Assembly (NCBI GenBank): GCA_029891345.1
Contig: CM057005.1
Span: 63,329,260-63,393,259, forward strand
Length of the DNA: 64,000 bases
Direction: 5' to 3'
Source of the DNA: Dryococelus australis
Taxonomy: Eukaryota; Arthropoda; Insecta; Phasmatodea; Phasmatidae
In this document: piece after piece, positions 32,505 through 44,050 of the stretch
Position numbering within the stretch: position 1 is the stretch's first letter
Layout of the letters: each line of letters begins with the position of its first letter
Program-made: the position numbers and the translations under genes
The notes under the pieces: generated by a model
Told to the model about the DNA's origin: nothing
The model's input: only the letters and a program-made list of their open reading frames with translations
Databases searched by the model: none

Positions 32505-33156
32505 ATACAATGTGGTATCAGAAAGTTTTGAGACTAGCTCTGTTTACAAGGAAGTACTTTATTTATCAACATTTACTCTTATGTGAGGAGAGCTCGGTGA
32601 CTGTGCAATGTCAAGGAGCATCTAGTTTCTCATGCACCAAAAATCTGGATGCTTTCTTTGAAAAGCCTTTATGCCTTAAATTCTAGCAGTAGAACGCACT
32701 GTTGATGGTCTGGCCATGGGGATGAATTCTCGTTGCACAATGCAATGAATGTCGAAAAAGACGACCACACTTGGTCGAGCTGCAGACCTGCCTTGCCTTT
32801 TTAAGTCTACTGCCAGGTTTTAAGGCATCTGAGGAGAGGACATGTAACAAAAGCATCCGGTTTTATGGCACGTGAGAAACTGGATGCTCCACGACAACAA
32901 TGCAATCTTTCACCGAGCTTTCCTCACATGGTGAGTTTCTTGCCTGAAAGATGTTCTTGCATCCACACCTATCCTGCTTGTTGGATTTGACTCCAGTGGA
33001 TTTACCCTCTTCCCAATTATGAACATTTAGCTCAAAGGTTGCTGTTTTGACACCATTGCAGAGATCCAGTGCAAATTGCAGAAGGTGCCTGACATGTTTC
33101 AAGAAGACTTACAGGACACATTTCAGAAGAGCACTGTGTTTAAGGAAACACCGTGA
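32505..33156 (+). pseudogene. Mariner transposase remnant
   Basis: From 32881 one frame reads WMLHDNNAIFHRAF, then VLASTPILL, GFTLFPIMNI, LKGCCFDTIAEIQ and DTFQKS before a stop at 33154. This is the C-terminal third of a mariner transposase: the second catalytic Asp in LHDNAxxH, then the YSPDLxPxDFxLFP block and the 'F.T.EEI...' tail. The third catalytic Asp position (SPDLAPxD) has become DSSGFTLFP. Two in-frame stops are present. The upstream part to about 32505 has a mariner-like end (GTGGTATCAGAAAGTTTTGA) but no open frame. Confidence 0.8.
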
Positions 33157-35197
33157 CACTCCCATAATGTCCGAACCCTTATTTTTAAAGACCTAAAATA
33201 GATTTTTAAAAACCCATATAATGTCCGCACCCGACTTATACAGTAGGCGATGCAATCTTGAACACCCCTGGAAGAGATAACAAGGGAAAATTGCCATCAC
33301 TGTGAAGGCTTTGACCTTGAGTTACCTGTGTGTATTTTTTTTCTAGTTTGCTGTCTCTCTTCTTTTCTCCACCCCTTGCTCCTCTTTGTTTCCTGAATGC
33401 AGCTCTGACTAGCAGAAGGACAATAACCAAGCATGTTGGGCGGGGGGGGGGGGGGGCTGTAGGCAGTACCTATTCAAGGGGAATAAAAGGTTTGCTTGCT
33501 GCCATTCATGGGTTCTTTTGTGTTCCCCAGGGAAGAAAAATCCTTGATGTTCTTTTGACCTATTTACATGAGTTTGCCACAATAAATAAAATAATTTACA
33601 TGTGTTGGAAACCTAAGGAGATGCAGTCTTGTCAGCATGCGGGCCACATGGTTTACATTGGAAAATGGATGGAGGAGGAGGGCAAAGGGAAGGTATGTTG
33701 CTGTAAGGGTGGTGTTGAGCTGTGTCCAAAAAAAAATGCTGCAGTACAACACTTAGTTTGCATGTGTATTGTAGCCTGCCTTTCAGCCAGCACAGTAGGA
33801 CAGGAAGTGAAATGAGGCATTTTCAGGTCCTCTGTCTTCACCTTGCTTTGTTTTTCTTAAATTCCCACATTCTGCCTTTCTCACACCCAAACATGTCAGT
33901 CCCTTTCTCCTTCAGCGGGTGTGAAAAGTGGTGAATAGATTACCTCACAGCAATAGCATTTGCCACCTCCTCATTTTTAAACATTAGGTTGAGGAAGTCT
34001 GCAAGTGGGGAAGGAGGTTGTAGTTATGTTGCATGGCTAAGCAGCTATTTCAAGGTGATAGTGTGTAAACATCAATAGTTGAAGTACTTTCTTGTAAACA
34101 AAGTTAGTCCTGACACTTTCTGATACAATCGCATATATGTATGTATCTGTATTGACAGTTAAAACTACAAAATTACCAATACAGAAGATGTATGTAAGAA
34201 ATCTGTTCTTATTATTTTAATGTGTGTTTATTTTTGTGCAGTTTTAATGAAAATTGGGAAAAAAATTTTGCATTGATTATTAGCTACTGATATATTAAAA
34301 CAGAATCCTACCCTAAAGTCTAAAGAAATTATTTATTTTGAATAGGTGCAACATTTTGCAAATGAAGCACAACAAATATTTCGATGTATTCTTCCTGGTT
34401 TCTAATAATGATCTAGGATTTAAAAAAATTTCTCACACTGTGCTCCTATGTGATATTAATCAGAAATAATTTAAAGTAATTGTTAAAATTAATGTATTAC
34501 ATACTTGGTGCTGAGATTATGTTAAAAAAAATTTTTTTGCACATCATACTACTAAAATATAATTTCCCAAAGGGAAGGGGAGTGACTATCCTTTTAATAT
34601 CACCTTTTGGGTGCTCCATCACCTACATCCATATCTCATATTAGAAATACATTTTTTTTACATATTCTTCATTCATTATATTTACATACTGCCTTATTTG
34701 TTGTAGAATGTGTAAAAAAAAATTGTCTAATTTTTACAATAACTTAAGATTTTTTTTTAGCATCGCAGTGAGGATTTCAGTGTGTTGATAACAGTAATCG
34801 AAGGTTGGGTGTAAAACATTTTGTTTCCATTTTTAAGATTCTGTAAGCATCTTTACTGCTTATTCTTTCATGCAAGCAGGAAAAAAAAATACTTTTAAGC
34901 AGCACATCAAACTAATGTTAAAATTTGTGTCAGTTGAACAAAACTTGGGTTTTTTAGTGGCATGCCAAGCATGGTTAGCTGTATGTACAGCTAATGTCAT
35001 GAGTCACAGAGGGAACCAAATGAAAGGTGCTGCTGTAAGTTTCACTGTTATGAGAGGTGCTCTTACAGCAGAGCAGTGTACTAAATAAAATTAGACAATT
35101 AACATGATAAGATTTTTCACTTTTGCTTATATTAACATCACTAGTCATATAAGTGTAGGAAAAATAAGAGCAATTTTTGTACATTTAGTTAATATTG
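33157..35197. other. No recognisable gene
   Basis: Contains a G15 tract (33442-33456) and pyrimidine-rich sequence (33340-33400). The 161-codon frame at 33330-33815 has no family resemblance and crosses the G tract, so I do not call it a gene. The rest is AT-rich. Confidence 0.5.
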
Positions 35198-37231
35198 CAG
35201 GCCTGCAAACCCTTACAATTTTCCCGTGGTTTATAAGATAAAGTTCGCACCTTCAAACTTTTTACGGATGTCTCCTTACAATTTTTCTCTCAGCCAGATT
35301 CTAAAATGCATGAAATAGCAGCGGCCGGGCTCTTGGCTATTGGTCTCTGTGAAAGTGTCACACATGTCGTATTTTTATGATAATGCAAGGTGGCCACTTA
35401 ACCAGGAAATATGGAGAAAAGTCATTAATTTTCTCGAGTGCTGGGAAAACCTTGAAAATGCCAGTATTTTTTTGAGTCTGAAATGTACATGCGCAAGAGA
35501 TTTTTTATGCGCCTGAGCTGCAAGCAATACATTGCACATGCAGCAGCTGTTAAGATTCACTCTTACATAGTCTTAAATGTTGTGTTTTTAACTAAATAAT
35601 TTTAAGGTGGTTTTTATGTTCCCACGGTGCATTATTATAGTGACACTGGTGCCAGTAACTGTTTAACAAAAACATACACAAGTTCATCCCGCCAAAAAGA
35701 AAAATGGTAGCCTTGAGTTGGTCTGGGTACAGTACATCGATCAATAACTTACCCAGCGTGCATCCAGTCATATGACTACTAAACGTGAAACATGCTGACT
35801 ACAGACCGTAGCAGCTAGACAAATGCCAATGTTGTTTGTATTTGTAGACGACAATTATGTTTCTGTGCTTTAAAGTCATCAAAATTGTCTCCTCACACTT
35901 GTTATTTGTTTTAAATAGTGAAAAATATTTTAAGTTTATACTGCAGTATTTGTGGGTTTTTGTAATTATATGGCACGAAAAGTCTATTGATGTGAAGGAT
36001 ATTCTATTTGTGGTCATGAAGGAGATGTTCAAAATATTTTTTAACCTAATACCATAATTTACATAGATAGTAGCAAGGTTATGTAAACTTTGCCGTTGTT
36101 TTTTTGTACAGCAACTGCACATATTTATTTTGTTGTATGGGAGTCATACATTTCATGTGATTACTTTGGATTGGCGCAAAAGACAACATATATAAAGTTG
36201 ATGGGTGTTGATATCCTGGTTTTAAAAATTTAGCTGCTGTAAAGTATAGGAGTGAGCTTTCATTCAGGTGATACAAAACCAAGTAAAAACAATTTTGGTA
36301 AGTAAATTTGTCACGTCTTACTTAGTTTATTTCTAGGTTAGGTGTGACCAAGGCAGCACGTTTATCCAGTTTGTGTTTGTAAACTGTTTGCCTTGATGTT
36401 TCACCGGCACGCTTGTCTAACAAAATTAATTTTATAATTTTTATGTGAAATTACAGCTTCCTGCCTTTTAGGTGTCATAGGCATCTGTTAGCAATTGTAA
36501 TACAATAAATTAAAAATAGCGGCAAACACTCGCACAAAGTTGTACCGTTATGTTCATGCAACCATGTAGTGACAAAAGTAATGTTAGCAATTCTTTTGGT
36601 GCCACACAGCAATGCAGTGTGTGAAAGAACATTTAGTGTTGTCCAGATAAATGAAACAGAATTTAGATCATCTATGAACATTAAAACAGTGAACAATATT
36701 TCAGTTTTGAAGTGCAGTTCTTTACCTATTTGCCATAATAAGTGTTATGATGCAAATTTTTGGAAGAGGGATAAGAAGTCAACTTCAAAATACTTAACAG
36801 AGCCAGAAAGAGTAGTTTGGTGGTTTTCAGTGAAAATATTTTTGTCTGAAATTTTTTTTGGATTATTACCAGAATTTTTGTGTTCATATGCTTGATTTTG
36901 TAACTGACGAAATGTGCGGACAGTATTGGAATATTTTGTAAGTAGCTGAATTTTTCTTTTAAAAAATAGTAATATCTGTGATAGACTACATGTAATATTA
37001 TTGTATTCTCAGTTGATTCATGAACCACAGAAGTATATATTGTTGCATCTAGAAATAATAATTGTGTTGATTTATTATCAAAATATACATCAATAATTTT
37101 GCATTTTCGTGACAATACCGGTGACAGCAGATGAACAAAAAAAATTATATAAAATGTTGCGACCCAATTACGCACTATTTTAAGCATTCTTCGATCTTCT
37201 TGATTTCAGACCTTAAAAGTTGGCAAGTCTG
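35198..37231 (+). mobile_element. hAT-family element, internally deleted, copy 2
   Basis: The left end is CAGGCCTGCAAACCCTTACA and the complemented right end CAGACTTGCCAACTTTTAAG. The two outer segments are collinear with 8390-10391; for example GGTGGTTTTTATG is followed by GTGCATTATTAT in both. The middle carries a different piece of the transposase. A matching target duplication was not found. Confidence 0.8.
36569..36895 (+). pseudogene. hAT transposase C-terminal dimerisation domain
   Basis: The frame begins TKVMLAILLVPHSNAVCERT and continues FSVVQINETEFRSSMNIKTV. This matches the hAT C-terminal signature, in which 'LP.SNA.CER.FS......R..L......NLL' forms the dimerisation helices. The N-terminal zinc finger and catalytic core are missing from this copy, so it is non-autonomous. 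After about residue 75 the frame becomes the element's noncoding 3' end, shared with copy 1. Confidence 0.85.
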
Positions 37232-37584
37232 AGTGAGACCAAAGTTATGTTATGCTACTAGTTAGTCCTCTCATGATTTTACGTCTGTAGAGTTCTTCAC
37301 TTTATCCATTTTGAACTTGTGATTCCCCAATTTCCAGTTCTGTTTAAAATTTGTCCTAAATTTTTTATTGTAGAATACTTTTGAAAACAAAGTGCTATTG
37401 ACTATGACATTTGTTTTTAAATACATTCGCTCACTACTATGATGCTAGTGAAAACAAGAAGTAAAAAGTAAAGGGCGAGATGTGGTGCAATATTTTGGCA
37501 AATCTCAATGTATGATGATGATGCATGAGAATGGGATGACACACCAAAACTCAGATATGTTGACTACCGTGGGGACATAACATT

Positions 37585-37670
37585 TTATAGTCAAACCTCA
37601 TTAATACGATCTCACTTAATGTAAATACCTGTTAATGCTAAGTACTTTTACGGTCCCATGAAATCAAATA
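37585..37670. mobile_element. Orphan pogo-like terminus
   Basis: TAGTCAAACCTCATTAATAC followed by GATCTCACTTAATG resembles a Tigger/pogo left end. No partner was found. Confidence 0.3.
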
Positions 37671-37882
37671 GGCCTTATGTTTTCAACTGTTAGCTTAGTA
37701 CAAAATATTAATATGTAATATTCTAGAGCTGTGACAATTTGAATCGGTTTCTGCAGAATTTGCTGATGTTGACCGAATTGGTGCTTTTGCAGATTAATGA
37801 ACTGTAGATAATTTTCTGCATATTTGACAAACATAAAATGTTGCAGGTAGTTCCGAGTTATCCTTCAGTATGAATAATGATA

Positions 37883-38542
37883 CCGTATTTACCCGAAAGG
37901 AAGACAAGGTTTTTTGACAGAAAAGAAATAGATAAAATAAGGGGTCATCTTCAATTCAAAACCTAGGCACAGATACCATAAATGTGCTACACTGCTAGTT
38001 TAGTATTTAAATTTGTGTTACATGCACAAAATTACTAAGGGCTTCTATTCATAATTTTTACTCAGGTAGCAGTTAGTCCTCCAAAATTGGCGTGCCATGA
38101 GCCAGAGGATTTTGACAAAGGTCTATTCATGTTTAAATTCCCTGTGTCCTATGGTTGTATGTATTTTTGTAGTGCTGACAGTGTACCTGTCAACTCTCTC
38201 AAGGGTCCCCTTATCTGATGTCCTCCCCCCCTTCTTCGCCCTCCCTGACCTGAAAGAGGAAGCGCTTTGCTGGGAAGCAAAATGGCCCAAGTCACGATTA
38301 TATAACACCCACAAAAGTTTTACATCGTGAGAAAGATGCTGCTACCGTACAGCTAGGTTAGGCACACCTATTTCATTGTGATTAGCTTTTCTTTAAAAGT
38401 AAAACTAATATATATTCTAATTATTCATATAATGGCATAAGGGTTTGTCATAAATTCAGGTTTAAAATTTTTTCCTCAAAAATATTCTTTTAGGAAGGGG
38501 TTGTCTTAGATTCAAGGTTGTCTTCCTTTTGAGTAAATACGG
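37883..38542. mobile_element. TA-flanked MITE, copy 1
   Basis: The left terminus CCGTATTTACCCGAAAGGAA and complemented right terminus CCGTATTTACTCAAAAGGAA are both followed by GACAA and flanked by TA (37881-37882 and 38543-38544). This is the arrangement of Tc1/mariner-type MITEs. Related copies lie at 41043 and 42766. Confidence 0.8.
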
Positions 38543-38599
38543 TAAGTCTTGCCTTTGTGAACTGATGCATGACATTTTGTGACTATACTACTAGACTTC

Positions 38600-40360
38600 A
38601 TGTCCCTTCACTTCACTAAAGCTGCGGTTAGAACAGTACTAGAGGCTGCATCACATGTTTACAGGATACGCCCTTATTGTGGGGTGCTATTACAGATACG
38701 TCAGCGTGTACTGTTCACCACTCTGTCAGACGTCACGTCGACCTCTCCGAAGTGTTGAGTTTGTACTATCGGTCGAGCGGCCGAGTCCACCTCTCAAGGT
38801 CACGTAGTTCTACGGCGCACAGCTATTCTTGAGGGGTGGTGCTCTCCACCCCACCTAACCCCCCCTCCCCCTCAGAGAGGGCCCGCGGACAAGAATATGT
38901 TGATGCACTGCCCGAAGACAGTAGTTGTCGTGGCTCTCTTCAGAGTTAAGCAGCTCCTGCAGCTGGCTCCTCCACTCCTGGTGCTAGAGCTCTCTGCTGC
39001 CCTCAAAGGCTTCGCAACCTACCAGAAGCTCTTCAGCGACTGCGCCAACTACAACCAGAATCTCTTCGGCGACCTTCCAGACACTCTTTAACACTGCAAC
39101 CACACCTCCTGAAGATGCCGTCAACACCTTGCCATACCTGCTTGTAACAGCATTGCTCAACCAACCCCTTTGGTAGTGGTCCTTCCAAAGGTTCCCTCTG
39201 GACACACAATCTCTCACTTTACCTGCTGGTAACGGTAGTCGCTCACCACTACCCCATCTGGTAGTGGTCGTCAACAGTCCCTTCTGGTCAATGGTTATAA
39301 TTAGTTACAGCCAGTTATTTTCATAGCTATCAAGCTGGATCGACATTGTTCAGTTTAGGACCAGGTCTCCTTCACCTGGATATATGTAGTCTAACTCGTG
39401 TTAAACTCTGGGATAGTTAGGAGGTAACATGGGTCACCGTATATTATTCTTAAGAAAATATATATGTATTCTTGCTTACTACTGAATTCTTATTTCATCG
39501 AGTAACTGTGTTATTCCTATGTAGATGCCACATCCATCAGAACCAGTGTAGGACTGGGGCCCCCTTCTACGGGGTGCATGTACGTGAAAGAGACATCCAT
39601 TAGAAGGCCACCCATACTGTGCACCACGTGTACAGTAAGAGAGTGCCACCATCACTCAAGACATCCCTAAGGCGGCTAGTCAGGTAGGCCAACCTATACT
39701 TCGTCCACCGTGCTGAACTGTGTCTGACTGAGCACAGGGTATGCCTCTTGCGTGTTCGTCTTCGGCCTTGGTGCTACACATAGCTAGGGACCATCATTGC
39801 CTGCTTCCCTCTGTTGAGGCCGGTATTTGTTCCTTCCCGTATGCCATTTACTTGGAGAAGTGGTGCTCAGTGAAAGATAAGAAAGGCAGCTAACACCTCC
39901 AAAGCTAAGCAGAGTTGCAACCCCACTATAACTGCATTTTGCAGCATAACTCCATGGGAACGAGCTCACGCTGCCCGCCAGTTAGAGGCGCCTCACCTTC
40001 CAACTCTCTTCCCATACGTGTTTCCAGCACTCAAGACAGCTGGGTATCCACATCCAATAGTAGCATCCGTCCGCAGGGGCGAGGACATCCCTCTTGGAAT
40101 TGCTGACCCCTAATTTGGGGGTAACCAGCTCGACAACCACCGCCCAGCCCGGGCCTCGACCAGCATCACAAATGCACCAGGTGGTGGCCCAACAAACAGC
40201 CACTGTCTACAGTCATCGCAGCTGGGTCTGCACCTTCTAGCAAGATAAACCCGTGGCAATGTGCCAACCCATCCGCCAGGCTGAGAGAGCAGTACCCAAC
40301 TTCATGCCAAGCAGACAGGCCACACACCCTGCCCTCTACACCGGCCGTGCTCCGGTAGAT
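38600..40360 (+). repeat. Family X copy 5, sense
   Basis: The start (38600-38830) and 38880-39060 align with 63546-63760 and 63838-64000; both have TCGAGC(G/A)GCC then GTAGTTCTACGGC, and CTCCTGGTGCTAGAGCTCTC. The 39356-39428 block aligns with the complement of 24909-24977. GGCCACCCATA (39607) matches the complement of the copy at 52460. At 39950 CATGGGAACGAGCTCA matches 62928-62943. No convincing protein. Confidence 0.65.
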
Positions 40361-42530
40361 CACTACTAGTGACTGACGTCATTAGTTTTCGTGTCGCTAA
40401 CTGACACGTAACAAAACTGTAATTGAATGCTGCCCATCTCGGCCAAAGTCCGTCGTGCACCAGAACATTGAAAATTTTCCTGCGTGAAGCATGCTTTTAC
40501 CATTAGTACACAGCATCTAGGAAACAAAAATATCAAGTGAAAATTATGCTTAATTTTCATGGGTTTTTCAAACAAAGTTTGTAGTTTTTGTCCCAAGCTC
40601 TGCCCCACTGTTAGATAAAGCTTGACGTAGAGGAGGGTCAGAGTCTCAAGGGGAAAGGAAGAAGCCTTGGACTAGTTTCACAGCTGCACCCATTAATAAC
40701 GCCTATCGCTTACAACTTCCTCTCCATTTTACTGTCACAGTTTACCAAGGAAATGTTTGTAGTAAGAATAATTCTTTGCCTGGGTGAGTGATTCACAGCG
40801 CTGCTTTTTCCCTCCTGCTGACGAGTGAATGACAATGGTAGGTAGGAAGGTAAAATCAGCTGTACGATGCAGATAGAAAAAAATATAACAATTACAGGGG
40901 TGGAAGGGGAGGGTAGTTTTCAGGCTGATTAGTCAGCAGTCCACATTTAAAGTTTTTGATAATAGTTGTTCTTTGTTTTTGATACAAATGTTTTTAAAAC
41001 TAGTACAATAATTACATGAGAAAATAATAGCAATGATAAGTGTACCGTATTTTTGCATATTTCTGCTGAAGGTATGACGTGCCATGAAGAAAAGAGGCTT
41101 TTCACGTTTAAATACATTGTATGGTTGTGTGTGTTTTTGTCATGCTGAGATTGTACCTGTCGACCTTGAGAGTTTCCAGTTGTGTTACCTGTCACCTGGC
41201 TTGGTGGCATCATGTTACCTGTCACGATGGCGCCACACAAGTGGGAAGAGGAAGTGGCTCTCAATCGGCAACCAAGTGTCCATGCATGTAGCCAAGTTAT
41301 TGTTTTCATTCCGCTGCAACTTCAGCTGTTTAGTAACGTAAAATTATTTATTTGAAATGTAACTGACTTTTATTTTAAATTTTTTGCATATCTTGAATAA
41401 ATTATTTATTACTAGGCGAGTGTTACGATTACAGCTTTGTCTTCAATAAATTGGCATTTAGGAAGGCAATTTTTAAGTAGTGTGAGAAAATTGTTAGTTT
41501 AGTTTCACTAAGTATTACACTGATATATAAAATTTATTCATGTTGATTGAAGTTACCATTCTAACATAACAGTTACACAAGTGACACAGAGAAAACTGAA
41601 TGGTTAACAGATAGTAGCACCTCCACACATTTTATTTTATAAGATGTTAAACTTGCAATTATTTTGCAGAGTGAAGAGTATTAACATAATCATTTGATGA
41701 TTTTATTATTCATTTGATGAATATATTAATAGGTACCGATAATCCCCGATTTAATCTTTCTTAAATTTGTTTTCACAATTATTGTCACATTTACAGCTTG
41801 TTTATCTTCACAGTCGTGCAAATACTATTGACCATATCAATTGTATATTTATTCTTGCAATGCTGTTGTGCAAATTAAAATACCTGAAATAATTCTGTGT
41901 GTTCTGCTTGTAACAAATATTTTGTACTTCTAAAATTGCATTTCTTTATAAATTGGGTAGCCAAAGAGAGACAAAGAATCAAAATTCTTGTCTTCCAAAT
42001 TAAACATAAATAAGTTACATTTTTGTTAATAAGATTTGCCCTTTCCAAATGGTCTTGGATGGTGGGGGGAGGGGGAGACAAACTAAGAAAATGATGTATG
42101 TTCAGTATTGGTGTAAAAAAAATTGGTTCGGATGGTTAAGATATTCTGAAACCTGGCTGGTTTTTAATATCTGGTATCGCATTGGCTCAGCACTAGTTAT
42201 TTTTAAGTTCAGTTTGAAAAGAAAGATTCTTCTTCAAAGTTTGTATTCTTTCATCATTTTGCATTGTACTTGAATATGCTATAGAACATGTTTCTGTTTG
42301 ATTCTGATGATATCCCGGTAAAGGTTTTTACGCCCTGTTAATTTTTTCTCCCTAAATTTTTGGAAAAGAGTGCGTTTTATAATTTTATGGCTTTTTTTTT
42401 ATTTAAATATTATTTATAAATTGACATTATTAAAACTATTTTAAGGGTTATACATGAAAAAAATTGACAAAAATAGTGTTAGGTGGGAAGGGTAGTGTTA
42501 TGAATGTGCAGGCAAATGTGCATACACAAG
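40361..42530. other. No gene seen apart from the MITE fragment
   Basis: AT-rich DNA with short chance frames on both strands; no conserved motif recognised. Confidence 0.45.
41043..41350. mobile_element. TA-flanked MITE fragment, copy 2
   Basis: Starts with TACCGTATTT and shares CGTGCCATGA, ACGTTTAAATAC-like and TATGGTTGT with the MITE at 37883. The right end is not recognised. Confidence 0.5.
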
Positions 42531-44050
42531 TAGGGGTGGGCAAAGCTGGATATTTCATTTTGAAGCAAATTTGTTGAAATATTCGCGAATTCAAATCAAA
42601 TATCAAATTGAATATCAATTCAAAGCGTGTTGTTGACAAGTATACATTTCACCAATTATTTTTTTTAAATAAATTTAATAACCAAATACATTTTTACAAA
42701 ATAGGTAAAAGGCAGATAAAAAAAAAAATTTTACACCAGTTTGGGAAAAAAATTTTTACCATATACCGTATTTACCAGAAAGGAAGCCAAGGTTGTTTTT
42801 GACAGAGAAGGAATAGAAAAAATAAAAAATAAGGGGTCCTCTTCAATTCAAAACCTAGGACCACAAATACCTTCAAATATGTGAGACTGCAAATTCAGTA
42901 TTTAAGTTTGTGTTACATGCACAACATTACTACGGGCTTCCATTCATAATTTTTTACCCAAGAAGCAGTTAATACTCCAAAATTAGCATGCCATGAGACA
43001 GAGGATTTTGACAAATACTTTTCATGCTTAAATACAGTGTGTCCTATGGTTGGACGTATTTTCTAGTTTTGAGACTACCTGTCAACGTTGACAAGGGTGT
43101 CCCCTTATCTGATGTCGCCTAGAGAAATAAAATGCTTGATTAGTAGCAGCAGGGGCAGGCGGGGTTCTAATTCACTAGGCTAATGACATGTTGGTGGGAT
43201 GTGGTCTAAAAATAGAGTTTGCGGATTAAGGGCTAATCCGATTAATTTGCAAATGGCTGCAAAGAGGAAGCGCTTTACTGGGAAGCAAAATTGCTCAAGT
43301 TACATAATATATGATGTACAATTATTTTTTTGCTTGTATGACAAACTTTCAAATCTGTCTGTGAATACGCGAAAAAATCAATTTTCTCGACTAAATTTGA
43401 TTCATCAAATCATAATCACAAACATAAAGAATTGATACAATATGTCTGGCATGAAACCACACTTTTATTTTATTAACTATTTCCCGGTTTTTTAAATTAC
43501 ATTATTTAAAAGTGAGATTAGAATAGCAGTGGGTTCAATTCCACACTTTTCACAACAGTTACATCTGTAAAACTTGCAGTTTAATATCATATTTATCACA
43601 CTACAAAACTCTGTTGTACATGAGGAAAAAAACATATAATACCGATTAAAATATGAGGTGCCGAATTAAGTTTGGAAAGATAATGAAGTGTTAAGTAATA
43701 TAAAAGATTTTCCCCAGATAATTCCATTTTGCTATATTGTGAGTAAAATTAGATACTGACAATTATTTTACACCGAATATAGTTTGGACTAATTTGTGGG
43801 CATTCTGTTGAATTAAGGTTATGTTTGCATGTTTCACTAGCCATGAGTGTGGCAAACGTGGGATAAAAGCGTTGATATTATTAAGTGCATGTTGTCTTTT
43901 TTTTTGCTTTTTGGGTGAATAATAATAAATCATTTAAGTTCCCCAAAAGCATTTTTTTGTTTCGAAGTTAGAAGCAAAAATTGGATTTTGAATACGAAGC
44001 CGAATATTGAAAATATTCAATTCAAATTTTCGAAGCTTCGTCCACCCCTA
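42531..44050. mobile_element. hAT-type element with 8-bp target duplication
   Basis: The termini are TAGGGGTGGGCAAAGC on the left and TAGGGGTGGACGAAGC on the complemented right. The flanking octamers TACACAAG and TACACTAG match at 7 of 8 positions. The interior contains an inserted TA-type MITE (42766 onward). No transposase frame. Confidence 0.85.
42766..43310. mobile_element. TA-flanked MITE, copy 3, nested in the hAT element
   Basis: Begins CCGTATTTACCAGAAAGGAA after TA at 42764-42765. It runs parallel to 37883-38300 (AATTCAAAACCTAGG, TGTTACATGCACAA, AGAGGAAGCGCTTT...GGGAAGCAAAAT). About 100 bp around 43120-43250 are absent from copy 1. Confidence 0.7.

Noticed and set aside
32459-32686. 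75-codon + frame as a gene
   Set aside because: It covers the left end of a mariner remnant and shares nothing with transposase or host proteins; the recognisable mariner frame begins at 32881.
33330-33815. 161-codon + frame
   Set aside because: It crosses a poly-G tract, has no recognisable motif, and is not conserved with any other part of the window; probably chance.
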